Origin: Nageia nagi
Taxonomy: Eukaryota > Pinophyta
Length of the DNA stretch: 64,000 nucleotides
Assembly: GCA_050084985.1 (NCBI GenBank)
Contig: JBITNC010000001.1
Coordinates: 17,732,001-17,796,000 of the forward strand
Direction of reading: 5' to 3'
Shown here: piece after piece, positions 12,746-22,600 of the stretch
Position numbering within the stretch: position 1 is the first letter of the stretch
How the letters are laid out: every line of letters begins with the position of its first letter
Notes under the pieces: model-generated
The model's database searches: none
What the model saw: the letters and a program-made list of their open reading frames with translations, nothing else
Told to the model about the DNA's origin: nothing
Made by a program: the position numbers and the translations under genes

Positions 12746-15700
12746 TGTTGGGAAGGAAACCTTTCCTCTTACTCAGCGATCACCTGCACGATCAAGATAG
12801 GAAAGCGACCCAACATTTAAGTGAGAATGCCTTACTGAACTCCTCTTGTAAGGACTGATACCCCAATGTTTCTATCGGAAAGCTCATGTCATTAATACGA
12901 GCTTTAAATTGTGTAGGTCTTTTTTGGGAATCAGCTGAGTGGTGTAGAAGTAATAATTGTTAACTAACATTTTTTGTAGGGACTAAGGTGTTTTATCTTG
13001 CACTAGTTCGAAAGTTGCAATAGGTTTAAAGAAGGTGAAAAATAAAGAAAAGAAAAGTGAGAATGAGGCCAGATACTAGCTATAATTCAAAGAGGGAATC
13101 ACAATGCCACATTTTCTAAACTTTCTTTCTCTCGGATCGGTTAAGAAATCTTGTTCAATTCAATCGAGTCTTTGAAAAGAATGACTATTGTCCAATCATT
13201 CCAAAGATGAAGGAAAAGCGGAACTGATTGTCGGTACTCTACGAATAGGACCGATGCAATCAAATGAACTAAGTGTGAGTGAAGGTCAATAGTTTTGAAC
13301 AAGAGGTCTAGGAAGATGTCTTAAGAGAAAGTTGATTCAGAATACTAAGCATTTAACAAGCAAGTAATGGATTAGCAACAATTCAAACATTTTAGAAAAG
13401 TTTACAACAAATTCTTCTAAAACTCAAAATTTTTCAAAGAGAAGGCACGAAAATATTCGAATTACAAAAATTGTTCTTAAAGGATCAATCCACCACTCCA
13501 ATAGATGAAAACACACTTTGAATCAACATTTAGCCACTTGTATTATGATTGCAAAAGAGTTATGCATGAGTACATCAATTTGCTCCTCAATTACAAAAAA
13601 ATTCAATTTTCATGAAAATTGGCCTTTTTTTTTTACTTGAACATTCTACTCAAAAAAGTGACCCCTATGGTCTATTTATAGACTTTTCAGATCAAGTTTT
13701 TAAGTGTTTTCCTAATTATTAAAAAAAACATTAACATTCTAATTTGAGATTACAATGTCATTTTAGTGGGAGAACAATACTCATCCACCTAAAATATGCT
13801 AGAAATAAAATATTTACAAAAATTGATGCCCTTCGCCACAGATTTCGAGGTATTTTGCATCAATTTGGCAAAATTTGGAGCTTCAAATCATCGTTTTGGA
13901 TCCTTCTATCAGTATTTTGAGCTCGTTCTTTCTTTCAATATGGATTTGCCCTTGATGTGATCATTATGGCAAATTTTCAAGGAATTTGAGAGTTTTTTTG
14001 AAAAAGTGGACTTTTTTGTCTATTTTTCAAAAAAGATCCGTCTGAAATTTGAATTAAAATTTAAAAGTGGATTTGAGCTCATGGATAGATGGAGGATAGG
14101 ATTATAAGGTACTTGGCAAGTTTTGAGAGGATTTGGGGCTTTTTTGGAGGTTTTGAGAAGGATTTGAGGTTCTTGGAAAAATTTTCGATTTTCATGTCTA
14201 TGGATTCTTTTGGTAGAAAAAATTGAAAATTTCCATAGGAATGAAAAAAGCCTCCTAGATTTTTGAGCACTTAAGCTTGCTCAAACTTGAAAATTCCAAA
14301 GTTTAAATGTGCTAAAAATGTGCCCTTCCATGCAATGAAACCATTAAATTCAATTTTTGAGCAAAATTTTAAATTCCTTATCGATTTCCAATGACTTGAA
14401 AACCTGCGCCAAGCTTTTAGAGGCCTTTCTCTTGCTCAAAATCGAAAAAATGAAGTATTAAATGTACTCAAAATGGCATTTTCCATGCAAAAAAGTGGTC
14501 AAATTCGATTTTTGAGCAAAATTGCACTTATCTCTCCAACTTAGGCGCTGATTTTCACTCCAATGGCATCAAAAACTGCACCTAGCTTCTAGGGGTCTTA
14601 AACTTGCTCAAAATCACTTTTTTGTAGACCTAAATGTGTTTTAAATGGCATTTGCCATGCAATGAAGTGCTCATACTTGAATTTTGGACCAAATTTGTCA
14701 ATTCTCCCCACCTTAGGCATGCTATATTTCAGCCCTATGGATCTTCAATGAGCCCCAAACCTGCACCTAGATATTTGAGCCCCCAAACTTGCTCCAAAAT
14801 GAAAATTTGCAATTTTAAACCTTCACAAAATGACCTCCATGCACTTATGTCTTCAAACTTGGTTTTTGATCAAAAATTATCAATTTTCCTCAACTTAGGC
14901 ATTAATTTTCACTCCATTGGAATTCCATAGCCTTGAAAATCAGCACCTACCCTTCAGAAGGCTTAAAATTGCTCAAATTTGAAAATTTGTAGATCTAAAC
15001 CTTCTTAAAATGGCCTTTTCCTTGTCCCCAAGCCTTCAAACTTGACTTTTGACAAAAATTTATCTTTTCTCCTTATGCTAGGTGCCAAAATTCACTCCGT
15101 TGGAATTCCATACAGCTGAAAACATGCGCCTAACCTTTTGGGCCTCAAAACTTGCTCAAATTTGAAAAATTAAAGACCTAAATGTGCTTGAAATCACTAT
15201 TTCCATCAATTTATGCCTTTGGTTTTGTCTTTTAGTGAAAATCCTTTTTTTCCTCCAAGTTAGGTGCAAAAATGCAAGTCTATGGATTTCCAATCACTTG
15301 GAAACTTGCGCCTAGGATTTTAGGGCACTTCCATTGGTCAAAATAAAAAACCTTGTAGACCTAAAGTGTCTTAGAATGGGATTTTACATGCAAACAAACC
15401 ATCTCCCTTGATTTTGCGACAAATGACATTTTCTCCTTGGTAGCTAGGCACCAAAATTCACCCCATTGGATTTTATTAGCTTGAAAAACTGTGCCTAGGC
15501 TTGGAGAGCTCAAAACTTGATCAAAATCAAAAATTTCAAGTCCTAATTGTGTTGGAATTAACCTAAACTTTCCAATGATGCTCTTAGACTTGATTTTCGA
15601 CACCATTTGCATTTATCTTTTAAAAAAATTTCATAATTTGCCATTCCTGAGAGCTACTTGTCAAAACTTGGGCTCTGATATCACTAAAACCCTCAATCTG

Positions 15701-16345
15701 TGGCCTAAGGCATACCTTTTGCACTTCGGACCCATATCCAGCATTTTCAAGCTGAAACTATGCATTTCCAATCATTACCGGCATTCCGAGCTCAGACTTT
15801 GAAAAACGACCATTTCCGACATTTCCAGCACTTCCGAGCTCAAGCTCTACATTTTCGGTCAAAACTGAACATTTACGTGCATTTCCGGTAAGAAGCGAAC
15901 TTTCCGAGCATTTTAAGCTCAACTTTTCATTTTCGAACATTTTTGACCTCAAACCGTGCAAAAACACGCATTTTGACCATACTGACCATTTCCAAGATCA
16001 AAATTGACCAAAATGACCATTTCCGTCATATCTACCATTTTCAAGCTCAAATCTCTGAAAAACGACCCCATTTCTATCAGCTTCACTCTAGACCCAAGAA
16101 TTTGTGCTCTAACACTCTCTCAGATCCTGGCTCCTTGGCTCAAAAACGGTGACTGGATACTTTGATACTTTTCAAGGTCTTCATCGCATGATCTCCTTGA
16201 ATCACTCCCTGATATCATGTTTGCACTCTTCAAAATGAACTATTGGTCACCAAAAGCCAATCTCAAGGCAATGCACCTCATTGCCTTTGCAAAAACAGGG
16301 TCCTCAAAATCTTGTATTTTGGGGTGTATTCTGCTGGGCACAACA
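12746..16345 (-). repeat. Long solo LTR, type B copy 1 (3600 bp)
   Basis: Plus-strand ends are TGTTGGGAAGG...GGGCACAACA, flanked by the perfect 5-bp duplication TGGTG (12741-12745, 16346-16350). No gag, protease or polymerase is present. Inside are a TATA box on the minus strand (TATAAATAG, 13672-13680), an array of about eight degenerate units of about 180 bp (14278-15690), a second array of short units with ttccgagctcaaa words (15720-16080), and a conserved end (16130-16345). The TATA strand gives the sense. It interrupts the Copia linker between integrase and reverse transcriptase. Confidence 0.85.
14278..15690 (-). repeat. Degenerate tandem array, about 180-bp period, in LTR B copy 1
   Basis: The phrase ttgctcaaaatcgaaaa and its variants recurs near 14432, 14608, 14789, 14967, 15152, 15333 and 15517. 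Each unit also has aaacctgcgcctag and a block like taggcgctgattttcactcc. Units are old and heavily diverged. Confidence 0.8.
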
Positions 16346-16350
16346 TGGTG

Positions 16351-17260
16351 TTGCAAGTCGACTAGTTGGAGAATCACCAATCTCATCAAAGATAACATTT
16401 TTACTCACATATATCTTTCATGTAGTAGGATTCATGAGTCTGTAGCCTTTAGATTCGCTACTATACCCAAGAAGAATGCACCTCAAGGACTTTTCTTCTA
16501 GCTTTGTTCATTGCTCTTTGAGAATGTGCATGTAGGCCATACAATCAAATACTCAAATATGAGAGCATGCTTCTTCAAGAGTTATCCCTCAAGAGCTTTA
16601 ATAGGTGCTCTATACAACAAATATATTGCGCTCCTCATAGCTTTGGCCCAAAAAAACATGATGCAACTTCACATCCTTCAACATGCTCCTCACCATCTCT
16701 ATAATGGTACGATTTCATTGTTCAGCAACTCCATTTTGTTGTGGTGTGTATGATGTGGTCAACTGTTGTTGAATAGCATTCTCTTTTAAAAATGCAAAAA
16801 AATCATTTGATGTGTACTCTTCCCCTCAATCTAAGCGGAGTACATGGTTTTGACAACTAGTGGCATTCTCCACACAAGCCTTGAACTTCGTACTCAAAGG
16901 TCTCTAACTTTTCTTTCAAGCAATACACCCACATCTTTCGAGAGCAATCATCAACAACCAACCGAAAATATTGGTAGCCAGTGTAGTTCGTTTTTTGGGG
17001 CCCCTTAGATCAGAATGAATCACATCAAGAAGTCCCTTAGTATGATGGGTACTAGCATCAAAAGGTTCCCTAATTTGTTTTCCTATGATGCAAGAAGAAC
17101 AAATAGGTGTAGGAAAAGTAAGAGAGGGAAGACCATGGAATATCTTCTTCAGCTACAAGGTAATCAGGTAGTTGAGATTCATGTGTCTATATCTGCGATG
17201 CCAAAGAGTGGTGTCATCAACAGTACTATCGAGAGCCTAATTGTTGAAAGCCACAACATC
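16351..17260 (-). pseudogene. Copia integrase region
   Basis: Minus-strand translation in shifting frames gives the pre-integrase and integrase blocks: a CHRR..H-like start, GLLDVIHSDLRGPKK, YQYFRLVVDDCSRKMWVYCL and the start of the downstream linker. Several stops and frameshifts are present. The region ends at the TGGTG duplication of LTR B copy 1. Confidence 0.72.
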
Positions 17261-17283
17261 AAGCACGAGCATCTTCCCAACTC

Positions 17284-17640
17284 CTATTTCCCGAGCCACA
17301 ATCCAAGACATTTTGGATTAATCTTGAATGAGGCAATGTTTTTTCCCATCCAAAGTATCAAACTCCAATTTGAGGTTGTGATCCAACATTTGATCGACAG
17401 ACAAGATATTCTTTTCGAGTCCTGGCACATACAAGACCTCTTTAATCTAACAATTATGCTTCCCAAGATGGATTTGGACATCTCCCTACCCCTCAATGAC
17501 ATAGGGTGTGTCATCTCCCAATTGTACTTGACCAGGATAAGATTTCTCATCCGAGAAACAAACCAATCCTTTCGGCCAATCATGTGCTTGGTAGCACCAA
17601 ACCACATACCAAGTGGTGGTTATGGATGGTTGGTCTTGAT
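17284..17640 (-). pseudogene. Copia protease region
   Basis: In the frame next to the long open one, the minus strand reads VQLGDDTPYVIEGEGDVQIH, then EVLYVPGLEKNILSVDQML, the standard segment after the aspartic-protease site. ATKHMIGRKDWF just upstream is the end of the D-S-G-A-S/T-x-H-M block. Confidence 0.78.
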
Positions 17641-17979
17641 GGGCAAGTGCAAAATCTTTTGACTCTTCTTCTTTAGCATTAGCAACATTCCCCTTTTGTT
17701 GTCCTTGTGGTCTTCAATTTCTCCATTCTCCTTTCTTCATGGGAGGTAGTCCTTCATGTTTTTTATTCTTATCACTCGAAGAGACTTAAGCAAAAGAATT
17801 GTACCAACAATCTTTCAATTTATGCCCCTTCAGAAACTCTTTTTCAATGTGTTGGTGTCTTGTGACTTGCCTTTTCCCCTATGTTGCTTCTTGCCTTTCT
17901 GAGTGGATACCATTGCATGCTCTTCTTCATTCAAATTCTCATGGACGGCCTCTTCTTATTGTAGCATATTCACTAACTC

Positions 17980-18449
17980 TTCAAAGTCTGGCTTCTATTT
18001 GGTGATGTTCAAGGATCTCACAAAAATGTGATATGACTCGAGGAGTGTTCTCCAGACAATGGGTACAAGCAGCTTTATCTTCCACCATCTCTACTAATGC
18101 TTGTAGGCCGGCATGGAGTTCCGCAACTCGAAGAAGAAAGGATTTTAACTTCTCCCATCTTTTAGCTTTAAATTGTGTAATTGTCTTTAAAGATGAAGAA
18201 TTTGATTTGATTCTTTGATTCAAACACGTGTTGTAATTTCTTTCAGGATTTAGCAACATCCTTGGAATCACAAACATGGGGTTGAACATCATCTGAGATT
18301 CCAAGGATAATCATACATGCCTTTCTATTGCGTTGATCAAACTCTTTTTGTGGATCTCCAACAATTTTTGGGAATTTCTCAATCCCATCAACAATGTCCC
18401 ACAAGCCCTCATTCAAGAATGGCTTCAATTTTTGTTTTCCAAACCGCAT
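17980..18449 (-). pseudogene. Copia gag (UBN2-like)
   Basis: Frame 18243-18449 encodes GLWDIVDGIEKFP and a downstream A-x-x-I-I-L-G-I-S-D; frame 17981-18304 continues it. This is the usual gag pattern. Downstream (17960-17800) a GHKLKDCWY piece looks like a zinc knuckle that has lost cysteines. Confidence 0.68.
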
Positions 18450-18946
18450 AATGGGTTCCTTTCAAGACTTGGGAGTGAAGAAGGAGGATTTTTGGAGCAA
18501 TTTGTACACAAATATCAAGAAATCCTTCACTTTACGAAGATCTTATACAACATTTTCTAGAAGTCCGAACCTAAGACTGCAAAATTTGGCCCAATTCAAG
18601 ATTAATGTGAGCAAATGTGAGTGAACAATGGCAACAAACTTTGTTCTTCTCAGCACAATCAAATAGCGAGCTGTTGGGTGCTCTTTTACCTCACGCTGGA
18701 CTATTTGCACTTGGACAAAAATCATCAAGTAACGTTGTCTCAAAAAACACTACAATGCAGTCTCAGAATGAACAGATGGTCTCACTTCTTGGCGCAGATT
18801 GTATAATGTCCTTAATGCACCTCTGGTAGTGTCACAAAAAAACATTCACACATCTTCTCAAAGAATCGGCTACTCCATTCACAAGATCGACGCAAGGCAA
18901 GAAAATTTTCACTCAGCCTATTGGCAGCCTCGGAAATTTTTCACCA

Positions 18947-18963
18947 AACCTAGCTCTGATACT
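18947..18963 (-). other. Copia primer-binding site
   Basis: Directly inside the 5' LTR the minus strand reads AGTATCAGAGCTAGG. It matches the T-G-G-T-A-T-C-A-G-A-G-C sequence complementary to the 3' end of plant initiator tRNA-Met apart from the first bases. Confidence 0.72.
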
Positions 18964-18964
18964 A

Positions 18965-19172
18965 TATAATATTGGAATAAGATGCTTTATTACATTCCTT
19001 AAATCAAGTATAAATACTAGAGAGAACATAAAAATAGATAAGGAATTTATACTCACCTCATGTTCCTAAAAATAACATATATCTATAATTAACCATAATC
19101 CTATAATTAACCACTATCCTATAATTAACCACTAATCTATAATTAAAACATTAATGTATTATTATTCTAACA
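18965..19172 (-). repeat. Copia 5' LTR
   Basis: 208 bp, TATAATATTGGAATAAG...ATTATTCTAACA on the plus strand. It is longer than the 3' LTR because a unit like ctataattaaccact is repeated four times at 19081-19140. It is followed by the ATAAC duplication. Confidence 0.8.
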
Positions 19173-19177
19173 ATAAC

Positions 19178-19569
19178 AAACACATTTTATGTAAACATCG
19201 CAACACAATCTAGCTTTGAAAATGAAATTACATTCTTGAATTTTTGCATTGTTAAAAATTTTGGAACTTTTTTGACAACTTATGTTGAACTATTAACTTT
19301 TATCATTCACTAAAACTTTTATGACTAAAGATATTATATAATTCCAAGGCATCTTCTAAGCCATTCAGGCATATATTAATTGTATATAACTTCAAAGTTG
19401 TAATCTGTGTAACAAAGGTGACAAGCTCAAATAAAAGTGGGACAATAGCAATCAAATAAATGACAATACAGATCACACGTCAGATTCAGTGCAAAATAAA
19501 GAATATCGGGCTCAACAGGTGTTAAAGTTAGAAGAATGAGATAAAGCAATTTGTCAAGTATAAAAATAC
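19178..19569. other. Intron 7 DNA next to exon 7, nothing recognised
   Basis: AT-rich sequence with no open frame or repeat of note. It is the original intron sequence flanking the Copia insertion. Confidence 0.4.
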
Positions 19570-19647
19570 CTGTGAAATTAATTGTCCACCAAAAACATTT
19601 CCAAAGCGTGGGGCATCTGGCAAAGTGACTCCACGGAATATATCAAC
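19570..19647 (-). CDS. ACH2: Thioesterase exon 7 (start of first hotdog domain)
   Basis: The 78-nt exon has 26 whole codons and encodes [19 protein letters not shown] and GGQLISQ. F-R-G-x-T-L-P-D-A-P...V-F-G-G-Q is diagnostic of TesB-type acyl-CoA thioesterases. Acceptor TCATAG, donor GTATTT. The next exon should begin with an Ala-Leu-Ala-Ala-Ala-like stretch; I did not find it down to position 1. Confidence 0.9.
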
Positions 19648-22600
19648 CTATGAAATAAGACAAGAAGAGAAGAATCAGTAGGCCATACACAATACAATCG
19701 TATATTAGAATATCCTATTTCTTTTATCCAGCCACTGATTATCCAACTCTATACTCTCATGGCTAAGATATTGGATACAAAAAGATATTAGATCTCAAAA
19801 AACAACTGAGTTTATATGACTATTTTTGTTCAAAAACTGAATTTAGAATTTATAGATAGTTTCACTGTAAATTGCTTGTCTCTTTGGAGACATTTACAAG
19901 GATCAAAAAGACTTTTAACTTTGTGCTTGTAGGTCAGCATTTGGTAACATGTACACCCTTGACCATAGAGACACTGGATGATTTCAATTTCTTTTGAACT
20001 CAGCCTCCAAAGAATGACACTTTGTTTTTGCTTGTTTTGAGGATGAAACTGAGAAGTATAGAGATAAGGAAGGTTTTGTAAGCAAAGCATAGAAGAGAAG
20101 AAAACAAGAAATTAACTGGCAAATATGAGCAATCTACCTCAAGCCAAATTCCAATACAGACTCAACCTTAGATAACAAATACAATTTAAACCAGCCCATA
20201 GCCAGTGATAAAGAAAATCTTGCTCAAAAGATTCACTTCAATATTTGTAACTGGAATCAACAGAAACAGTAACTATTAACATCAATCTTAGTAATTTCTA
20301 TAAGCCAATTCTTGTTCTCTTTGCTCTGCATAACCAACACACTCAAGTGGTAATTCAGAATAGAATCCTTTAAATACATGTCAATCCCAATCCAACCATT
20401 TTTCTTTCCCTTTGTCCCTTCCAAGGTCAAGAGGCAGCAGTCAAGGACCTGCTCCAGTAAGCATGGAGTTCCTTTCATGCTAAGGTAAAAAGTGCTAGAA
20501 AGAAAGAGATAAGGATGTCAGAAAGAGTTCGGCTCTTAGAAAAGATAAGAGTTAGTTGAAAGAAATGGGAAGGATGAAGCTTGTGGTCATCCCGAGCTTC
20601 CAGTGTAATATAACAGAACCATGGGGAGAGCATTCAGCTCACAGCCATAGATAAAATACAAACTCATATATCTGTGATAAGAGGGCTAGGCATAACAACT
20701 ACTAATATATCAGTCACCTACATCACGTATATAGGAAGGATCAATCAAATCCATGCTTATAAATACCTAAAATTATAAATACTGAAATAAAACAAAAAAT
20801 ATGACCCCATCCAATTTGATGCAACATAAGTGATTTTTCATTATAAAAGGGAAAATGCCAAATAATGCATATGGGGTCCATGACAATGTCAGACCACTCT
20901 ACACAAATGGTCAAACTTGAAGAAACGAAAGGATCATTTCAAACCTTTTGTTGTTTCCCTTCTTCTGTCAAGAGGCAACATCCCTTGCAGGATCCAAGAC
21001 AGTGTCCTGTTGGTAACAAGTGTAATAAACTCAAAGAATGTATGATTCCCAGAATATTACCAGCCTTTCAGATCCACCATCAGCTTGCAAAGCCTTCTTG
21101 CTAAAAGTAAACCTTCTATCCCACTTTGAGAGTTAACAGTAAGTCTCTGTGTCTATGCAAATTCATCTTAGCACAAATAACATGAATGTGGTACCAAACC
21201 TTCTTTATCTATTGCAAGATGAGCCATCTCATCTTCCTCTAGTGTCTACTTATCTCTTACTGTACATTTTTGTATAAACAATATGATGTATAGATAAATT
21301 GGGCACAGCTTTACATTTGTTTTCATAAATTCAATGCATTCTACAAAAATATGATGTAATTTCTGATTTATTTCTTATTACCAATATTGTTCTTACTATG
21401 TATACGGAATTATCTGTGTTATCTTTCTCTTATGACACAAGGTGCACGAGGCTTTAGATTTCTTTTGGAAGATTTGAAGTATTAAACAGAAATATGAATA
21501 AAGTTCTGATTTAGTTCATGCTGCCAATATAGTCCTTTCTTTCTGTATAGATAGATCATGTTCTATTCTAATTTGGATTCTGCTCTTCAATGCATAGGCA
21601 TGCACCATACTGTTCTTGGAATATAGATCATATATATGCTATACAATCTGAAACAAGCACAAAACTTTTGAAGAGAAATAAAATTCAAGAAATTTAGAAA
21701 CTATGCAAGCAACTTACTTCAAGAGATTCCAATTGTAGTATATGTTCCACCTTGGGGCATGCATCCATTTTCTGCTCCAAATTCCAGATTGATTCTGCTG
21801 AAAGCAAGTCTGTATATTCATGACTTAGCACCAAACAAATAACCTGCCATCATTTTTTAAGCAAATATATAAAATTACATCAGCATATTCCCTTAGATAT
21901 GCTTTTTTGAGTAATTTGATTTGATTCTCTGAATAATTAAGCAAATTACCACAAGTATGCTCCTTGAAATAAAACTAGGACCAGAAATTCAAACTCAGAA
22001 TATTAACCACCAGATCAATACTGAAACAATTTACCGTGCTCAAAGCAATCACATCAGCCCGATTAGCCTCATCAATGTATCCTGCAGAAATTGGGATTAA
22101 ATCAAATTCCTGTTGAGTATTTGACCGACTGAAGAACAAGATAGAGGAGTGTGCTTGTTTCTAGGAACAAGTTTTATAAAGTCAAACTTATCTTTTAACC
22201 TCTTCCATTATACATCGTTAACATGACTTTATCACAATACAAGGAAACCAATAAATATTCAGGGAAATTTTTTTTTGTTCAAAACGTGTTGAGAAACATT
22301 AAGATATCATTTCAAAAGACATAAACCAATACTAATTCATTTTGATTCTTATTATGAAAATTGGTAAGATAAGATAAGATAATTATATTAATGTCCATCG
22401 GGTGACCAATAAGGTCAAAGGGACTTGGAAGTAAGGCTAATGATATAGAAAACAACTAGAAGAATAGACCTTAGAAAGAGAGTTAACTATGACAAATAAG
22501 AAAACAAAGGGTTAAGGAGGTGCAGGGAGAAAAAGCCTTGAACCTTAACTTTAAGATTACAGTAGTGAGTGGGGAGGGTCCCTCTAGGAGAAGTGGTGAG

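Larger units (their letters stand above)
9900..19172 (-). mobile_element. Copia (Ty1) LTR retrotransposon, decayed, with two nested LTR insertions
   Basis: The element is bounded by similar LTRs (9900-10074 and 18965-19172) and by the 5-bp duplication ATAAC (9895-9899 and 19173-19177). Minus-strand order: 5' LTR, primer-binding site, gag (18449-17980), protease (17640-17284), integrase (17260-16351), reverse transcriptase (12740-12115), RNase H (10625-10338), 3' LTR. Subtracting the nested LTRs (3600 and 1470 bp) leaves about 4.2 kb, a little short of a standard Copia, in line with loss of the second half of the reverse transcriptase. All frames carry stops. It sits in intron 7 of the thioesterase gene in the same orientation. 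Confidence 0.87.

Noticed and set aside
14278-15690. CRISPR-like regular repeats
   Set aside because: Units are about 180 bp, diverged and contiguous, without short identical repeats and unique spacers; the context is a plant LTR.
17015-17662. 215-codon plus-strand frame
   Set aside because: It is the antisense shadow of the Copia protease/integrase region, whose motifs are clear on the minus strand.
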